64,000 nucleotides of DNA from Holothuria scabra (GCA_037179385.1 CM074187.1:16121450-16185449); one strand, 5' to 3'. Positions 12,601 through 23,389 are shown, counted from the stretch's first letter. The notes: generated by a model from the sequence alone, not told the origin. Made by a program: numbers and translations.

Positions 12601-13762
12601 AACACCCTTGGGTTGTCTCGTCGCAGACTCACGTCTTGGAGAACCTTAGCAATCGTTGGAGGACTTAGCTAATACTTTTTTCATCAGGGAATGAACCCCA
12701 AGCCCCTGGTAACGCCTTTACTGACATTCAAACGAAGTCGAAACACCAACAAGTTGAGAGAGACACGTAGACTAAGCATGGCACCTGTCTGAGTGTTAAC
12801 ATACGATGTTATTTGCAAAGTATGAGTAGGCTTAAACACCCTGAGTGGGAGAATAAAACAATTATTATCATATGTTTGTTTTTTGTGCCGATGTTGTACC
12901 TCTACCTTAGGATGCGACTTGAATACATTTTATTGCTCTATAAAATTTGTATATTGTAGAATCGCCTTTTATCAATGTGGACTTCATCCTGCTTAAGGGG
13001 GAAGTGATTCTATAGAACGGTTGAACAAACTGATATAGTTTTTTGAACCAGCTCTCTCAGAGTGCGTCAATGAGGAAAAGAACCAAAGTCCATTTCTGCA
13101 AAGTTAGCTTTTGTGATGTCTGCCGTAGTGGCGTTATCTAGGTCTATGCATAATAACACCCAACACCAGCATTTTGAAAGATGTCACAGACGGAAGCGCT
13201 GTCATACCGAAAAGCTGTTGGAAGCCTCTATACGTTTGGTGAAGAGTTGAGCTCGACAACATCATCCATGAGCTATAAAAGGTAAATTTGTCTGTGCAGG
13301 GGATGTGAAGCTAAATACCATGAACATAGTGTAACTGGGATTTCCTTTTCAAATTCATCAATTTCACTGCAAGTTAAAAGGTGTGTGGGGAAATTGACAA
13401 GTCAATACACGTTGACAACGTTGAATGATATTTACTTCATACATGTTATTCGCAGCAGTATTCATCACTTAATTGCAGTTGTACTATGGGTACACCAAAA
13501 TTCTCAACTTGGCATAGCTACTGTATTGACATCAAACTTAAAAATGCTTCAAAAGGGCAGAAGCTCATATTGCACAGCATGCACCGACAGTGTTCTGATT
13601 ACACACTAGGGCCTTATATGCCCACCAGGATACGCCCTTGTTTGGATAAAGATAAGTTTCAGATTCATCTTTCACATTTAGCTTTAGCTGCTGTAGTTAA
13701 TCACGTGATAAATAACGATATGCTATGTTCCTTACAGCAAATACATTTCTGGCCCTGTGAGA
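9661..13762. other. Intergenic; no gene recognised
   Basis: Open frames of 60-118 codons here (for example near 10538, 10922 and 11657-12013) have biased composition without domains or splice-supported extension. Poly-G at 11143-11155 and poly-C at 11489-11501 mark repeat edges. An inverted partial repeat G lies near 12310-12345. Confidence 0.55.
12170..12240. repeat. Degenerate GTCG/CAGT tetramer tract
   Basis: The tract contains GTCAGTCGGTCAGTCGGTCG, then GGTCGCTCGCTCGCTCG and CAGTCAATCAGTCAG. It is a simple-sequence region with no gene. Confidence 0.8.
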
Positions 13763-13770
13763 CCGGAGAG

Positions 13771-14085
13771 CAGTGGCGGTACCAGAATGTCAAAATTTGG
13801 GGAGGGGGCAAACTAAGGACAAAGAATAATATTGAGGTGGCAAAATTTTCGGTCACAAAGCGAAATCGATCCCAAACCTACCGTTCCTAGGGGGTTTAGG
13901 GGGCGAAGCCCCAGAAAGCTCTGAGGTTTAAGTATATCTCTAGAAAAAAAAATTAAGTCCCTGGAGAGGTTTATTATTTTTTCTTCGGTTAACCCAACTC
14001 CAAACTCACTTATCTTGGGGAGGAAGTGGGGGCAAGGACAAAATCTGGGAGTTAATGCCCCTTTTCCCCAGTAGTGCCGCCACTG
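13771..14085. mobile_element. hAT-type non-autonomous element (315 bp)
   Basis: The ends are CAGTGGCGGTACCAG on the left and GTGCCGCCACTG on the right, a typical CA..TG hAT terminus. Flanking octamers are CCGGAGAG (13763-13770) and CCAAAGAG (14086-14093), a probable 8 bp target duplication with two differences. The interior is G-rich (GGGGAGGGGGC) and has no gene. Confidence 0.75.
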
Positions 14086-14093
14086 CCAAAGAG

Positions 14094-14979
14094 ATGAAGA
14101 CGAATGGATGATAGATGCTCATTCATGCGATCCACCAATTGTCGTTTAGTTTCGCTTATATATTTAAAGCTTACAGGCAGTGATGTAAACTGAACTAGTG
14201 GAAATAGAGCTGAAGTGATCATTGATTCGGAAACATTTCTGGGGCTCTACTTGCAACAAATTGTCTACATTATCAAACTTGCAACTGTTACTTTGATTGC
14301 GGTTACAAGGGAATGGGCCAGCGTTGCCGGATTTTGCCATCTCGCCGGTTTTCCCGTTGCTTCTCACTTCAACCCCTTCCCCCTTTAGTTTTGGCGTGTG
14401 TGTTTGTGTGCGTTTTGTATTGTGCGAACCTCCGTTACGTTTCAGTGACCACGGCTTTTTAGTTAATATAGAGCAATCTTTCGTACATCTTGTTGTGGTT
14501 TGTTTATCGACACCTTAAGAAGAAAGAGAGAACACTGTCGAAATGTCGTAAGAACTTTTTACAGGATTTTCCGAATTAAGTTTTTTATGTGTGTATTTTG
14601 TAATTTTTGGTTTTTACTGGATTTTACGCATTTTGTGTAAGGAGCGGAGTCGTGTCGTTATGATCAGGAATGAAGGTCTCGTGTAAAAAACTAATGGCCC
14701 ACAACCGACTTTTCCGCAATAAATTTAAGTATGAAGTGTTGCAAACTGCGTAGAGACAGTGTATTAGCTTTGAGGAAATATGATGTTAATTTAACAGCTC
14801 AAAATTTTTGTATGGGCATGGAATACAGAGGGTCTTTAGATCAGTTCCTGCTTGGGTAAAAGCTTAAAAATTACTGGGTGCTGGTCCGACAACCATCCAA
14901 ATTCTATATCTATTCCATAATTATCCCAAGTTCTGCGAAGTAAAAAGCTACTTTAACCTGAATACACTTTGTAAAAGAT
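14094..14979. other. Upstream region of the TRIM gene; promoter not identified
   Basis: No coding segment is visible. An untranslated first exon and the promoter of the TRIM gene could lie here or further upstream, but no TATA-initiator arrangement can be defended. Confidence 0.4.
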
Positions 14980-15026
14980 ACATTTCACTTCTCCCACAGG
15001 ACCATAGCTATTCCACAAAATCCAAT
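14980..15026 (+). promoter_or_regulatory. 3' splice acceptor and 5' leader of the TRIM exon
   Basis: A pyrimidine-rich tract ending cacttctcccacag (AG at 14998-14999) lies 27 bases before the TRIM start codon. This suggests that the coding exon is spliced to an upstream untranslated exon not identified here, a usual arrangement for TRIM genes with a single coding exon. Confidence 0.55.
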
Positions 15027-16871
15027 ATGGAAGCTTGTCTAAGTTGTGGTCGGAAAGACCTCCATACCAAGAATCTGACTTGTACTCATTCCTACTGTAC
15101 CGGCTGTCTCTTCCAAATCAGCAAATCCCAGCAAGGCGTTCTACCTTGCCCACAGTGTAGAAAAGATGCTCTTCATGATTTGGTCGCTGCTTCCAAATAT
15201 AGACAGATGAAAGGAACAACATGCAGCCGACACCATCAACCTCTTGTAGTTTTCTGCGTTTCATGTGGCACAATGGTGTGTGATTTGTGCACTAGATTGG
15301 AACATCGTCGCACAAGAGGACATACGATGACCTCTCTGATGGACATACGGGAAGGCCATTTCAAGGAACTTTTTAAGGCTCTCGAGGAAGTTAGAACTGC
15401 CCTTGAACGGCTTCAGGGTGCTTCTCGAAACGTGTCACAGGTTCTCTTGAGAAACATGGACGTTACTCAAAGAGAAATTGAAACCATTTCGGAACACATC
15501 GTCAATCCACACGGCGAAATGTTTAAAGAATTTTTAGATAACGAGTTAAAGGATACAAAAGGGCTCCTCGTCACGGTAAAGGAAGTACAGAGGAAGAATG
15601 CTATCACCATCTCAGATCTGAAGGAAGCCGACGAACGGCTTCATGATGCCCTGAACAATAGGAGACCGTCTTCCAGACAGCCCTCTTCAGATTTCACGCG
15701 GTATATCGAAAAACCTCTAGGAAAGTTGAAATGTGAAAAGCCAGAGGTCGAACCCCGTTTGTCGATTTCCTTGGCAAAATCCCCCGATTACTTCCCAGAC
15801 TGGCTTGGGCAAGCCATCGGAGTACTGTGGATTCTTCCGAAGCAACTGATAGTGGTTGTTGACGAGCGTTTTGAGAAAGGGGAAGATGTACGTTTGTTTT
15901 CTTTTCATGCCAGTGACACTGAGGCCATCGAATGGTCGTATGACATTCATCCCTCGGATCCGCGAGTGAGAGCAGTTCTGTGCAAAGCGGTGCATCGTCA
16001 CCAGAATGATATATGTTTTTGGATAGCGTCTGGTAATGAGCTATTTCATTTGACCCTTGACCTTACTAAAGATGGTTGTCCCGTAAAGAGTAACAAAAAA
16101 TTTAACTTAAAACTACCAACTACCGCCACTGGTATATCTTCCATTGCGTGCAAAGTTGGCGAACGGTTTGTAGATAATACATTTCTGGTAACAACCTCTT
16201 CATCATCATCCGTGCTGCTGTCTATTTACGGATGGAATGGGCAGCATAAGGAAGATATCGCCCTCGCTAAATTGTCCAACTGTATCAGCGATATGACACT
16301 CAGACCAGGTGCAGAGAGCTTAGTTATCTGCGACGCTGAGGCCATGGTCGTCAAATCTTACAATAACACCTCTTTCAGTAACCGTGAGCAATACAACTTC
16401 GATATGCGCATGAGTGATTCTGATTTTGCCGTACCGATATCTGTGACATGTAATAGGAACGGTGACCTCTTCATTCTATGGATGTATCCAGAAATCTACA
16501 AAGGAGACATAGTTTACTCCCAATTTAATCTAACGGCGCAAAGTCAGGAAACCGTTCGAGTGTTCGTCGTGGCTGTCGGTAACAGTTTGGAATCAGGAAT
16601 TCCCGTCGGCATTAGTTGCTGGGACAACGATATTGCTGTCTGCTTCCAAGATGGACGAATTAAGCTCTTTCAAAACTACCAGTCCCTAGGTTTAATGACA
16701 ACAGGAAGGGAACACGTTGGAAAGCCACGTGTTTTTCTTACAAAATTGCCCGATCCTCGTGTTCGACCCCGTCGAAGAGCACAAGCAAAAATGGAAACGT
16801 CGCAGAAATTTCGTCGACCTCAAGCATTTCAACGGAACAGCACTATCTCAACTAGTAGTAGCGAGTGTTAG
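15027..16871 (+). CDS. TRIM-type RING/B-box/coiled-coil protein, probable E3 ubiquitin ligase (614 aa)
   Basis: This is a single uninterrupted coding exon. The N-terminal RING finger is C3HC4 with C4, C7, C19, H21, C24, C27, C41 and C44. A B-box type 2 follows with C66, H69, C77, C80, C85, C88, H93 and H99. A Leu/Glu/Lys-rich coiled coil spans about 108-220. Residues about 235-560 show repeated beta-strand-like segments but no recognisable SPRY domain; a degenerate NHL/WD-type propeller is possible (inference). The C-terminus is basic and Arg-rich (RVRPRRRAQ) and ends in a Ser/Thr run. The RING-B-box-coiled-coil order defines the TRIM family, whose RING recruits E2 enzymes to ubiquitinate partners, often in innate immunity or signalling. 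The start is the first ATG after a strong acceptor at 14999. Echinoderm and mollusc genomes carry large sets of such TRIM56/TRIM45-like genes. The specific orthologue is not recognised. Confidence 0.93.
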   Translation: MEACLSCGRKDLHTKNLTCTHSYCTGCLFQISKSQQGVLPCPQCRKDALHDLVAASKYRQMKGTTCSRHHQPLVVFCVSCGTMVCDLCTRLEHRRTRGHTMTSLMDIREGHFKELFKALEEVRTALERLQGASRNVSQVLLRNMDVTQREIETISEHIVNPHGEMFKEFLDNELKDTKGLLVTVKEVQRKNAITISDLKEADERLHDALNNRRPSSRQPSSDFTRYIEKPLGKLKCEKPEVEPRLSISLAKSPDYFPDWLGQAIGVLWILPKQLIVVVDERFEKGEDVRLFSFHASDTEAIEWSYDIHPSDPRVRAVLCKAVHRHQNDICFWIASGNELFHLTLDLTKDGCPVKSNKKFNLKLPTTATGISSIACKVGERFVDNTFLVTTSSSSSVLLSIYGWNGQHKEDIALAKLSNCISDMTLRPGAESLVICDAEAMVVKSYNNTSFSNREQYNFDMRMSDSDFAVPISVTCNRNGDLFILWMYPEIYKGDIVYSQFNLTAQSQETVRVFVVAVGNSLESGIPVGISCWDNDIAVCFQDGRIKLFQNYQSLGLMTTGREHVGKPRVFLTKLPDPRVRPRRRAQAKMETSQKFRRPQAFQRNSTISTSSSEC

Positions 16872-17814
16872 GTAATAGATCATAAGTGCACTACAGTGTG
16901 CAGTAGAATCCACACAATATATTTACATATTGTTATTCATTTTCCCAACAATTTCGTTGCTGCCTTTGAAAGGCTCCTGTTATTGCCTATCACAAAAAGC
17001 TATGGAAGTACATGTGTAGATTTCTCCTGACTTTTCAGCGTCAAACAAGGATAAGATAGGGAGGGGGTCCATATTTAGCAGATTCTTTAAAGCAATGTTT
17101 CTTCTGACGGTCATCTCCCCCCCACCCCCCACCCCCCCCATTAAAAAAAGAAAAATACAATTCCGACGAATCAATTACGACAGTTTGAACTCCTGAATGT
17201 TCTATTGCTAGTCGTTATGCGAAGTAACAAAGAAAAAAAGAAGAAAAACTGTGGTAGTTGGAGTTCCTCAGAACCATGTTTTTAAATTTTGCGTTTTATT
17301 GTAGAAAAAATTGAAAACAAATATTTAGATTTGAACAATAACTAAGCTGATGAAAGAATTACAAAATTGCGTCTTACAGGAAGTATACTGCTAAAGTACA
17401 TCCCTTAACTAAAATCAAAGCTTGATCATTTTAAACACCAATCTTCACTTTAAAACCTGTCTGAAAATGCTCTTTATCTCGAGATAAAAAGAATGTGAAA
17501 GAAAACAAAACAAAATGACTCGTCAAACAAACAATGATGTCTGGAGGAGATCAAAGCATTATTGAAGGCACACATATTTGGGTTCGTTATCATCCTACTA
17601 ATCAACTCCTTACTATCACCTTCTTAATGACGACGTAAAGGAAAGCATGGGTTAGTATCCAGGAATCATATTTTGACCCCCAAAATTTCATCCAGCATAT
17701 ACTTCATGTGTATTATGTAGGTTGAGGTGTAAATAACAGAACCAAACTCAATTCAAATTGACCTTGGAACTGATAAATGGTTTCAGAGAAGATTATTTAA
17801 GACCTCTGATGGCA
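16872..17814. other. TRIM 3' untranslated region and downstream sequence
   Basis: Non-coding and AT-rich. A C-tract with interrupting A (17116-17138) is the only distinctive feature. Confidence 0.5.
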
Positions 17815-17822
17815 CTCTGCTT

Positions 17823-17888
17823 CAGTGGCGTAACTAGAGGGGGCGGAGGCGGCATTCAAATCAAATATCTTGTGTTGTTACGCCACTG
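17823..17888. mobile_element. 66 bp hAT-type micro-element with 8 bp target duplication
   Basis: It begins CAGTGGCGTAACTAGAGG and ends GTTGTTACGCCACTG. It is flanked by CTCTGCTT (17815-17822) and CTCTGCCT (17889-17896), which differ at one base. The interior between the inverted repeats is only about 35 bp. It shares termini with the longer CAGTGGCG elements in the window. Confidence 0.8.
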
Positions 17889-17922
17889 CTCTGCCTAGAT
17901 GGTATACGATCGACCATAGACA

Positions 17923-17928
17923 AATAAA
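17923..17928 (+). terminator. Candidate polyadenylation signal (AATAAA) for the TRIM gene
   Basis: This is the first AATAAA seen downstream of the TRIM stop, about 1.05 kb away. A weaker ATTAAA occurs near 17140. Either could end the transcript; this is position only. Confidence 0.3.
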
Positions 17929-18182
17929 AATTTTCTTCCAAAGAATTTCAACCAGGAGGCGCCCTGCACTCCCCTATCAAAACACGGTACTGCAATTCAA
18001 CCGTCCTTACGTTGAGAGATAAGTGCGGACACTGTAAATGTTAGTAAAGCTAAGAAACATAAGAAATAAATTTAAATGTAATTCTTTCATGTCAATTTAA
18101 GGGGTGGAAATAAGATCCATGCAAAAGCACAAGTCTTACAACCCTGCGATTGAACAGTCTTGGTCAAGCATTTGTTAGGAGG

Positions 18183-18263
18183 CGACAAAATCAACGGGAA
18201 GCATTGTGCTTTTTATTTAGTTTTATATTTTTTTTTGGGGGGGGGGGGGAGGAAATAATGTAA
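18183..18263 (+). repeat. 80 bp direct repeat, left copy
   Basis: It reads GACAAAATCAACGGGAAGCA TTGTGC, then a T-rich tract running directly into a G-tract, then GAAATAATGTA. The right copy, 1.75 kb away at 19933-20011, has the same order. The two bracket family A copy 1. Confidence 0.75.
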
Positions 18264-18896
18264 AGTAAGGGTAGGCGGTGCACCATCTGACGTCACAAGG
18301 GTAGTCTGCAAACTATAAGCACATTTGAAGGAAAGGCCCGAAATCTTTAGTGTAGATTTCATACGAAAGACTTGGTGGCATGATAGATTATGTGCCGGGG
18401 GTTGATTATTATTGGTTTGGTCTCTGTGACCAGAAGGCTTGACCGGTTTCCGTTGCTTTGGCGCAATTTATGGCCCAACTTTATCAGTAGCGAACCGTTA
18501 AGAGGGTTGAGGTAATTAATCAACATTGTCTCATGGTGCGGACAACATAGTTAAAAAACAGCTGAAAAATTTTTCGTATATCCCACAGAATGGTGCTTTT
18601 GGGATCGCAACATACACTTATCACAGAGGCCTTACATTGGCCGGGATAAGATCTTGGGGAATACATATTTGTAGGTTGAATAAAATGCCATTTAATTATA
18701 GGCCCGTTCATAACATAAAAGTTATAATAAATATTGCCGTAGACTGTCATACTTCCCAGCGGGTGTTCCCTTTATTACAAGTAGTGTGGAAGGGGAGTGT
18801 AACAATAAAATTCTGTATCCTCTCCACAGTAAATTCGGTTTACATGTGACAAAGATCCCACGAGGTACAACATTTTACGACGATTGTTATAGGTCC

Positions 18897-19464
18897 TTAA
18901 AGTGTACCCAAAGTCAAAAATTCAAAAATATATTTTAAAGACCATGAAAAATACATTTTAACAGTCCAACTCCCATCTTCATAGGACATTCCTGAGCTGA
19001 GATATTAAATGTTAAAGTTTATTCACTCAAATTGAAATGGTACATTGCGCAATAATTTGTGATGTCATTCTTGTACTACTCAAATTACAGTCTTTGCATT
19101 TCTTTGTTTTTTCGAACTTTACTGCACCTTGTACCGAGATGTGATAGTACTATTACTCTTATGAGGTGATTTAATTAATTAAACCCTCCTTGTGCAACAT
19201 GCTATGCAAGCAAACAGGAAGTGTTCAAGGTCATAAAAACATTTTTAATTTTTAAAGGAAAACAAAGCATGTAATGTGAGTTGTACAACAAAGGAGTCAC
19301 CAATTATTGCGCAATAGACCAATTTGTTTTAAGTGAATAAACTTCAACATTTTATATCTCAGCTCAGGAATGTCACATGAAGATGGGAGTTGGACTGTTA
19401 GAATTCTTTTTTCATTCTCTTAAATATAGATTTTTGAAGTTTTTGACTTGAGGTACACTTTAAA
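18897..19464. mobile_element. TTAA foldback miniature element, family A, copy 1 (568 bp)
   Basis: Both ends read TTAAAGTGTACC and its inverse GGTACACTTTAA, and the inverted arms extend about 220 bp each (for example ACATTCCTGAGCTGAGATAT near 18985 against its inverse near 19360). The element is bounded by TTAA, the target of piggyBac-type transposases. It has no coding capacity. Confidence 0.8.
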
Positions 19465-19932
19465 GCTTTTTAAGCAGGAGTTGGGGATCGTCGTTCTCAA
19501 GAAGTCTAATCCCTCTGGGGCAATAAACCGAGTGTTAGGTGTGGTTCTCTCAACGCAACCCCTTTTAAGTTTTTTGGGGGAGAGTTAGAAAACAACACAA
19601 TCTCGTAGGGTCTCACAAGGCAGGAGGTTATGCACTTGATAAATTCGGAGCCTTAATTTGATAGGCTCGGGTTTTGAGTCTTTATGACTTTTGAGAAATT
19701 AATCGTGAGGTACTTGGGACTCTTTCGCCATTTAAAGGGTTATGGGCAGTTTATGACTACGTATAGTTTGTATTTCCTTATAGGCAAGATAATGACAGTA
19801 AAGTAACTCTATAGTTACGGTTAAAGATATACCTTTATTTCAGGCTCTAGGGTTGTTTCCCAATTGAGTCTTTGTAGAATGGAGTTGCTGAAGCATCAGA
19901 GAGAAGGTCTCTTACAATGTCATTTGGACAGA

Positions 19933-20011
19933 CGATAAAATCAACGGGAAGCATTGTGCGTTTTATTTATTTTTTTATATTTTTTTTTTGGGGGGGGGTA
20001 GCAAATAATGT
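19933..20011 (+). repeat. 80 bp direct repeat, right copy
   Basis: It reads GATAAAATCAACGGGAAGCA TTGTGCG, the same T-tract/G-tract junction, and GCAAATAATGTA. It pairs with 18183-18263. Confidence 0.75.
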
Positions 20012-20927
20012 ATTCGGAAGAGGCTAATACTACACATTACCTAGCGCTGTTGCGCCTAAATTTTTAAAAAGCTCTTATCTGTTGGGCGCCTCATATTTTA
20101 TTTTAAATATGCCTTTAATTTAATCAAGTTCACATAGTGGCCATTCTTCAAAGACTAACTCGAGGTTAGTTAAGTAAGCGTTTTCAATGTAGACGTTTGT
20201 CGGTGTACATAAGTGGTAGTACATTTTTATGCAGTTGGCAAAAAAATTGAATAAACTTTTGCCATATCTATTTTCCCCTTTAAGAGGTATAGTTACATCA
20301 TCAACAATGAACTTATCAATCTATCAATTGTCCCACTCTTCTAAGTAAAGTGTTCGTCAAGTTCGTCAAAGTTGTGATGCAAAGGAGTGTCAAAGTTCCC
20401 TGGTCAAAGAAATCTTATGTGTACGGCAGAGGTGAGTTGTATTCCACAACAAACGCTCATCACAGTCTATGAAATGCAGGGTCAATTGCGTGACGAAGGG
20501 TGCCTCAACGCATAAAAATGTTTCCACGCTCCTACGGCTGTGAACATTGACCGATCTTGTCAGGGTGGTCGAGATGTGTGCGTTTTTATTGATAAGTGCA
20601 TAAGTTTGTCATATTTTACTTTAACTGAATATGAAGCTAAAATTGTTAGGGTATTCATTTACAAAGAGGCTTGCCCACAAAATTAAATCAAATGTTCATT
20701 ATCAATCAGTATCATTGTTCATCATCAATGTTCAAACGTTTTTGTTATTAGTTCTTATCATTCATGTAGGCCTTGTCAGATTGATAATTTTCTTAAATTT
20801 TTCAACATTATTATCCGAAATGACCAGTCGGATACATAGACTTGAACATGTAGGTTTACTTTCATATGATGAATTTAGTGTGTCGTATGATGGGTTAAAG
20901 AACTCTTACGGTTGGTTAGAGGACCGC
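20012..20927. other. Intergenic; nothing recognised
   Basis: No repeats, RNA genes or coding segments are recognised. The 125-codon open frame starting near 20631 runs into the SINE head and is not credible. Confidence 0.5.
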
Positions 20928-21169
20928 GTGTTCGGTCTAACGGTAAGAGCATCCGCCTCTCACGCGGAAGGGTTCGCTTTCCCGGTCGAGTCATACCAAA
21001 GACTCTAAAGAAGGCACTTATTGCCGTTGCGCCTGATGCTCCGCATAAGCAATGGAGTAGGGAAAGCAAGCCAGTGAGCCACATCTGGATAAAAAGCAGT
21101 GGTCGGCTCGACTTCATTCAAAAGGCTGGAAACTGGGCCGTAAAACTACATCTAACTAACTATAACTAA
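20928..21169 (+). mobile_element. tRNA-Glu-derived SINE, copy 1
   Basis: The head resembles tRNA-Glu: GGTCTAACGGTAAGAGCATC (A box side), a stem CCGC and GCGG around the loop CTCTCAC (anticodon CTC), then a degraded B box and CGAGTCATACC. The body contains AAGCAATGGAGTAGGGA, GGCTCGACTTCATTCAAA and GAAACTGGGCCGTAAAAC, and the tail is CATCTAACTAACTATAACTA. A tRNA head with a shared non-tRNA body and short tandem tail defines a SINE. Other copies lie at 22570-22797, 23390-23570, 39486-39718 and 48085-48310. Confidence 0.8.
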
Positions 21170-22569
21170 CTTATGGTTGGGTCATGAATTAATCATCTAT
21201 GACACAGAACTCTCTCTGTTGCTTTGTCAAAGTCGTTCTCTTTTCTGCCTTTGAAACCCAAATTTCGATAAATACCAAGTTTACCATTCTTCAATTTTCT
21301 TTGTTTCGGAAAGTCAACCTGCCTTACTTCCGCAGAGTCGAACTTTGCGGCACAGAAGCTGCATGGAAATAATGCACTTGTGGGTGATTATCGTAATGAA
21401 GAATTGGCCTGTATAATATCTAAAGATCGTAGTCGTATATGCGTTTACTTTTTCTCGTTACTACTCTACCCTTTATATAAGTAAAGTCATTCATATAGTA
21501 TCATGAAATATCTACTTTTTCATGGCCCTTTTATTCAAATATGGGCATAGGCAAGTGTGGTTTTAGGCCAAATTGGTGTACCATATATATACGCAAATAA
21601 ACGCAAAGGGTATGCGGGCATGGCCTCACGGAATGGAAAGACCCGGAGGCGGGCTTGTCCAATGCCTTGGTGAATCGGGAAGATTTTGGTGCCTCAGTCT
21701 GGCAGAAATTATGTTCTGGGATGGGATCTGGAGGAGAACAAAAGTCACTCCACCCCCACCCCCTACCCACCCACCTTCTCCCTCCCACCCCCGCCGAGAG
21801 AAAGAGCCCAGTACAGCCATGTATGAGTGTTTACGTCAGCAGTTATTACAAGGATTAAAGTCAAGTTCTTTCCCAACTTAGTTTAAATTATGTCGTTGTT
21901 CATATGCGTGCAAAGTACTGGTGTCGAGCTACACAGCCACACAAATATCTCACAAAGGCGCTTCAGAGGCTTCGTTTCTTTTTAATTCCTTCTGTCATGT
22001 GTAATAGCTACTTTACACACACAAAAAAACAAGCAAAAGTAAAATTATAAAATTATATTCACAAACGTCGCAACACGTGCAAATTTCGCTGCACTTGACT
22101 AAGAGTGTACGGGTGCATTTCTACAAAAGTTAAAGAGTACTGTGGTCAGATAAAATTCTACTAACATTGGTGGAAAGCATAGACCTTAGGCATCTGATGT
22201 CACAGTGCAAAAAAGACGCCCTCTTTTGAAGGAAAAGCAAACAAACATCAACAAATGCAAACAGTTGATTGGCCAATTAATCGAATACTCGGTAGTCTTC
22301 TTTACACGTGAGGCGAATTCTACTGCGTGCGGTCCACTGCTTTGTACAGATCTTCTATACAAAGTTCAGTGGTACGGCCATGTGCTTCATTGTAATGCCT
22401 TTTAAATGACGTTAACGTGTCGTCAACGCATAAGATTTATAGCAGAACTTAATAGTCAAAAGCTGACGAGGACGCTTCCAATTCTCAATAAGTCCATGCT
22501 CTATCTAACTGAAGGAGTTTTTCCTATGAAGAAAATGATGGCGTGGTTTTACTTCTCCATTTCCACCTA
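21170..22569. other. Intergenic; nothing recognised
   Basis: A pyrimidine/C-rich stretch lies at 21745-21795 (CCACCCCCACCCCCTACCCA). The short open frames overlapping it are compositional artefacts. Confidence 0.5.
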
Positions 22570-22797
22570 CATTATCAAGAGGTTAGAGCATCCGACGTGA
22601 AGTCGGGCGGTCGGGAATTCGAGTCCCGGCCGGGTCATACCGAAGATTTTAAAATGGAACCTACTGACATTGTGCTTGTTGCTTAGCTTGAGCAATGAAG
22701 TAGGGAAAACAACCCAGTGAGCCAAAACGCCGGCGGGCTCGACTTGAACCAATCGAATAGGAACTGGACCGTAAACGCAGCCTATCCAACTAATTGT
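22570..22797 (+). mobile_element. tRNA-derived SINE, copy 2
   Basis: This shares the body with copy 1 (CGGGTCATACC, AATGAAGTAGGGAAAACAAC, GGGCTCGACTTGAACCAAT, AACTGGACCGTAAA, tail CTATCCAACTAAT). The anticodon-arm region differs (GACGTGAAGTC), so the head is diverged, while the B box (GGGAATTCGAGTCCCGG) is well kept. Confidence 0.75.
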
Positions 22798-23389
22798 GGA
22801 AGAGGAAAATTTAGGCAAGCTTTCAGCTTAACGGTATTGTCCCATTTTATCTCAAGGAGAGGCTGATTGGATGGTATTAACGTTCTATCTGTATATATAG
22901 GCCTCACGCATTGATAAAACACTGACGTCATCCCTGGGGCAAAGCAATGCAACACATGGCCTCACGCAAAACAATTCGCCCAGCACACGTAGCAGACTAC
23001 ATGTGCTTATTCTACTGGTTAACGTGTCAGCTGTCTGCATTTTCCGGTGTTGGTTTGTTCTGCTTCCAAAGGAGGGCGTACTTTTTGTTCTGTGACATCA
23101 TATGCCTAGGGAATATTGTAACTTGATACTTTCAAATAACGTCACGGAAGAGCGTACTCCTTCCAGCGTACTGTACATGCACCTTTAATTCCCTCTTATA
23201 TCACAGCTTTGTCTTTTGGTTGAGCTCCATGTCAAAATGGCCAAACGATATGCTTTTTTGATATACACGTTACAATATCAGACCAAATAAGTTTTGTTAT
23301 CGTAATGTATGTAGGAATAAAACATGGCTGAGAAATCTGCAGCCAATGGTTTCTATTGTGTTTCTAAAGCATTCAACGTGCTGCCGGTA

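Noticed and set aside
20928..21000. Functional tRNA-Glu gene
   Set aside because: The acceptor stem is not paired, the B box is degraded and the sequence continues into a body shared with other copies; it is a SINE head.
20631..21008. 125-codon plus-strand frame with a hydrophobic stretch
   Set aside because: The C-terminal third is SINE sequence and the hydrophobic part is AT-rich intergenic DNA with no acceptor/donor support.
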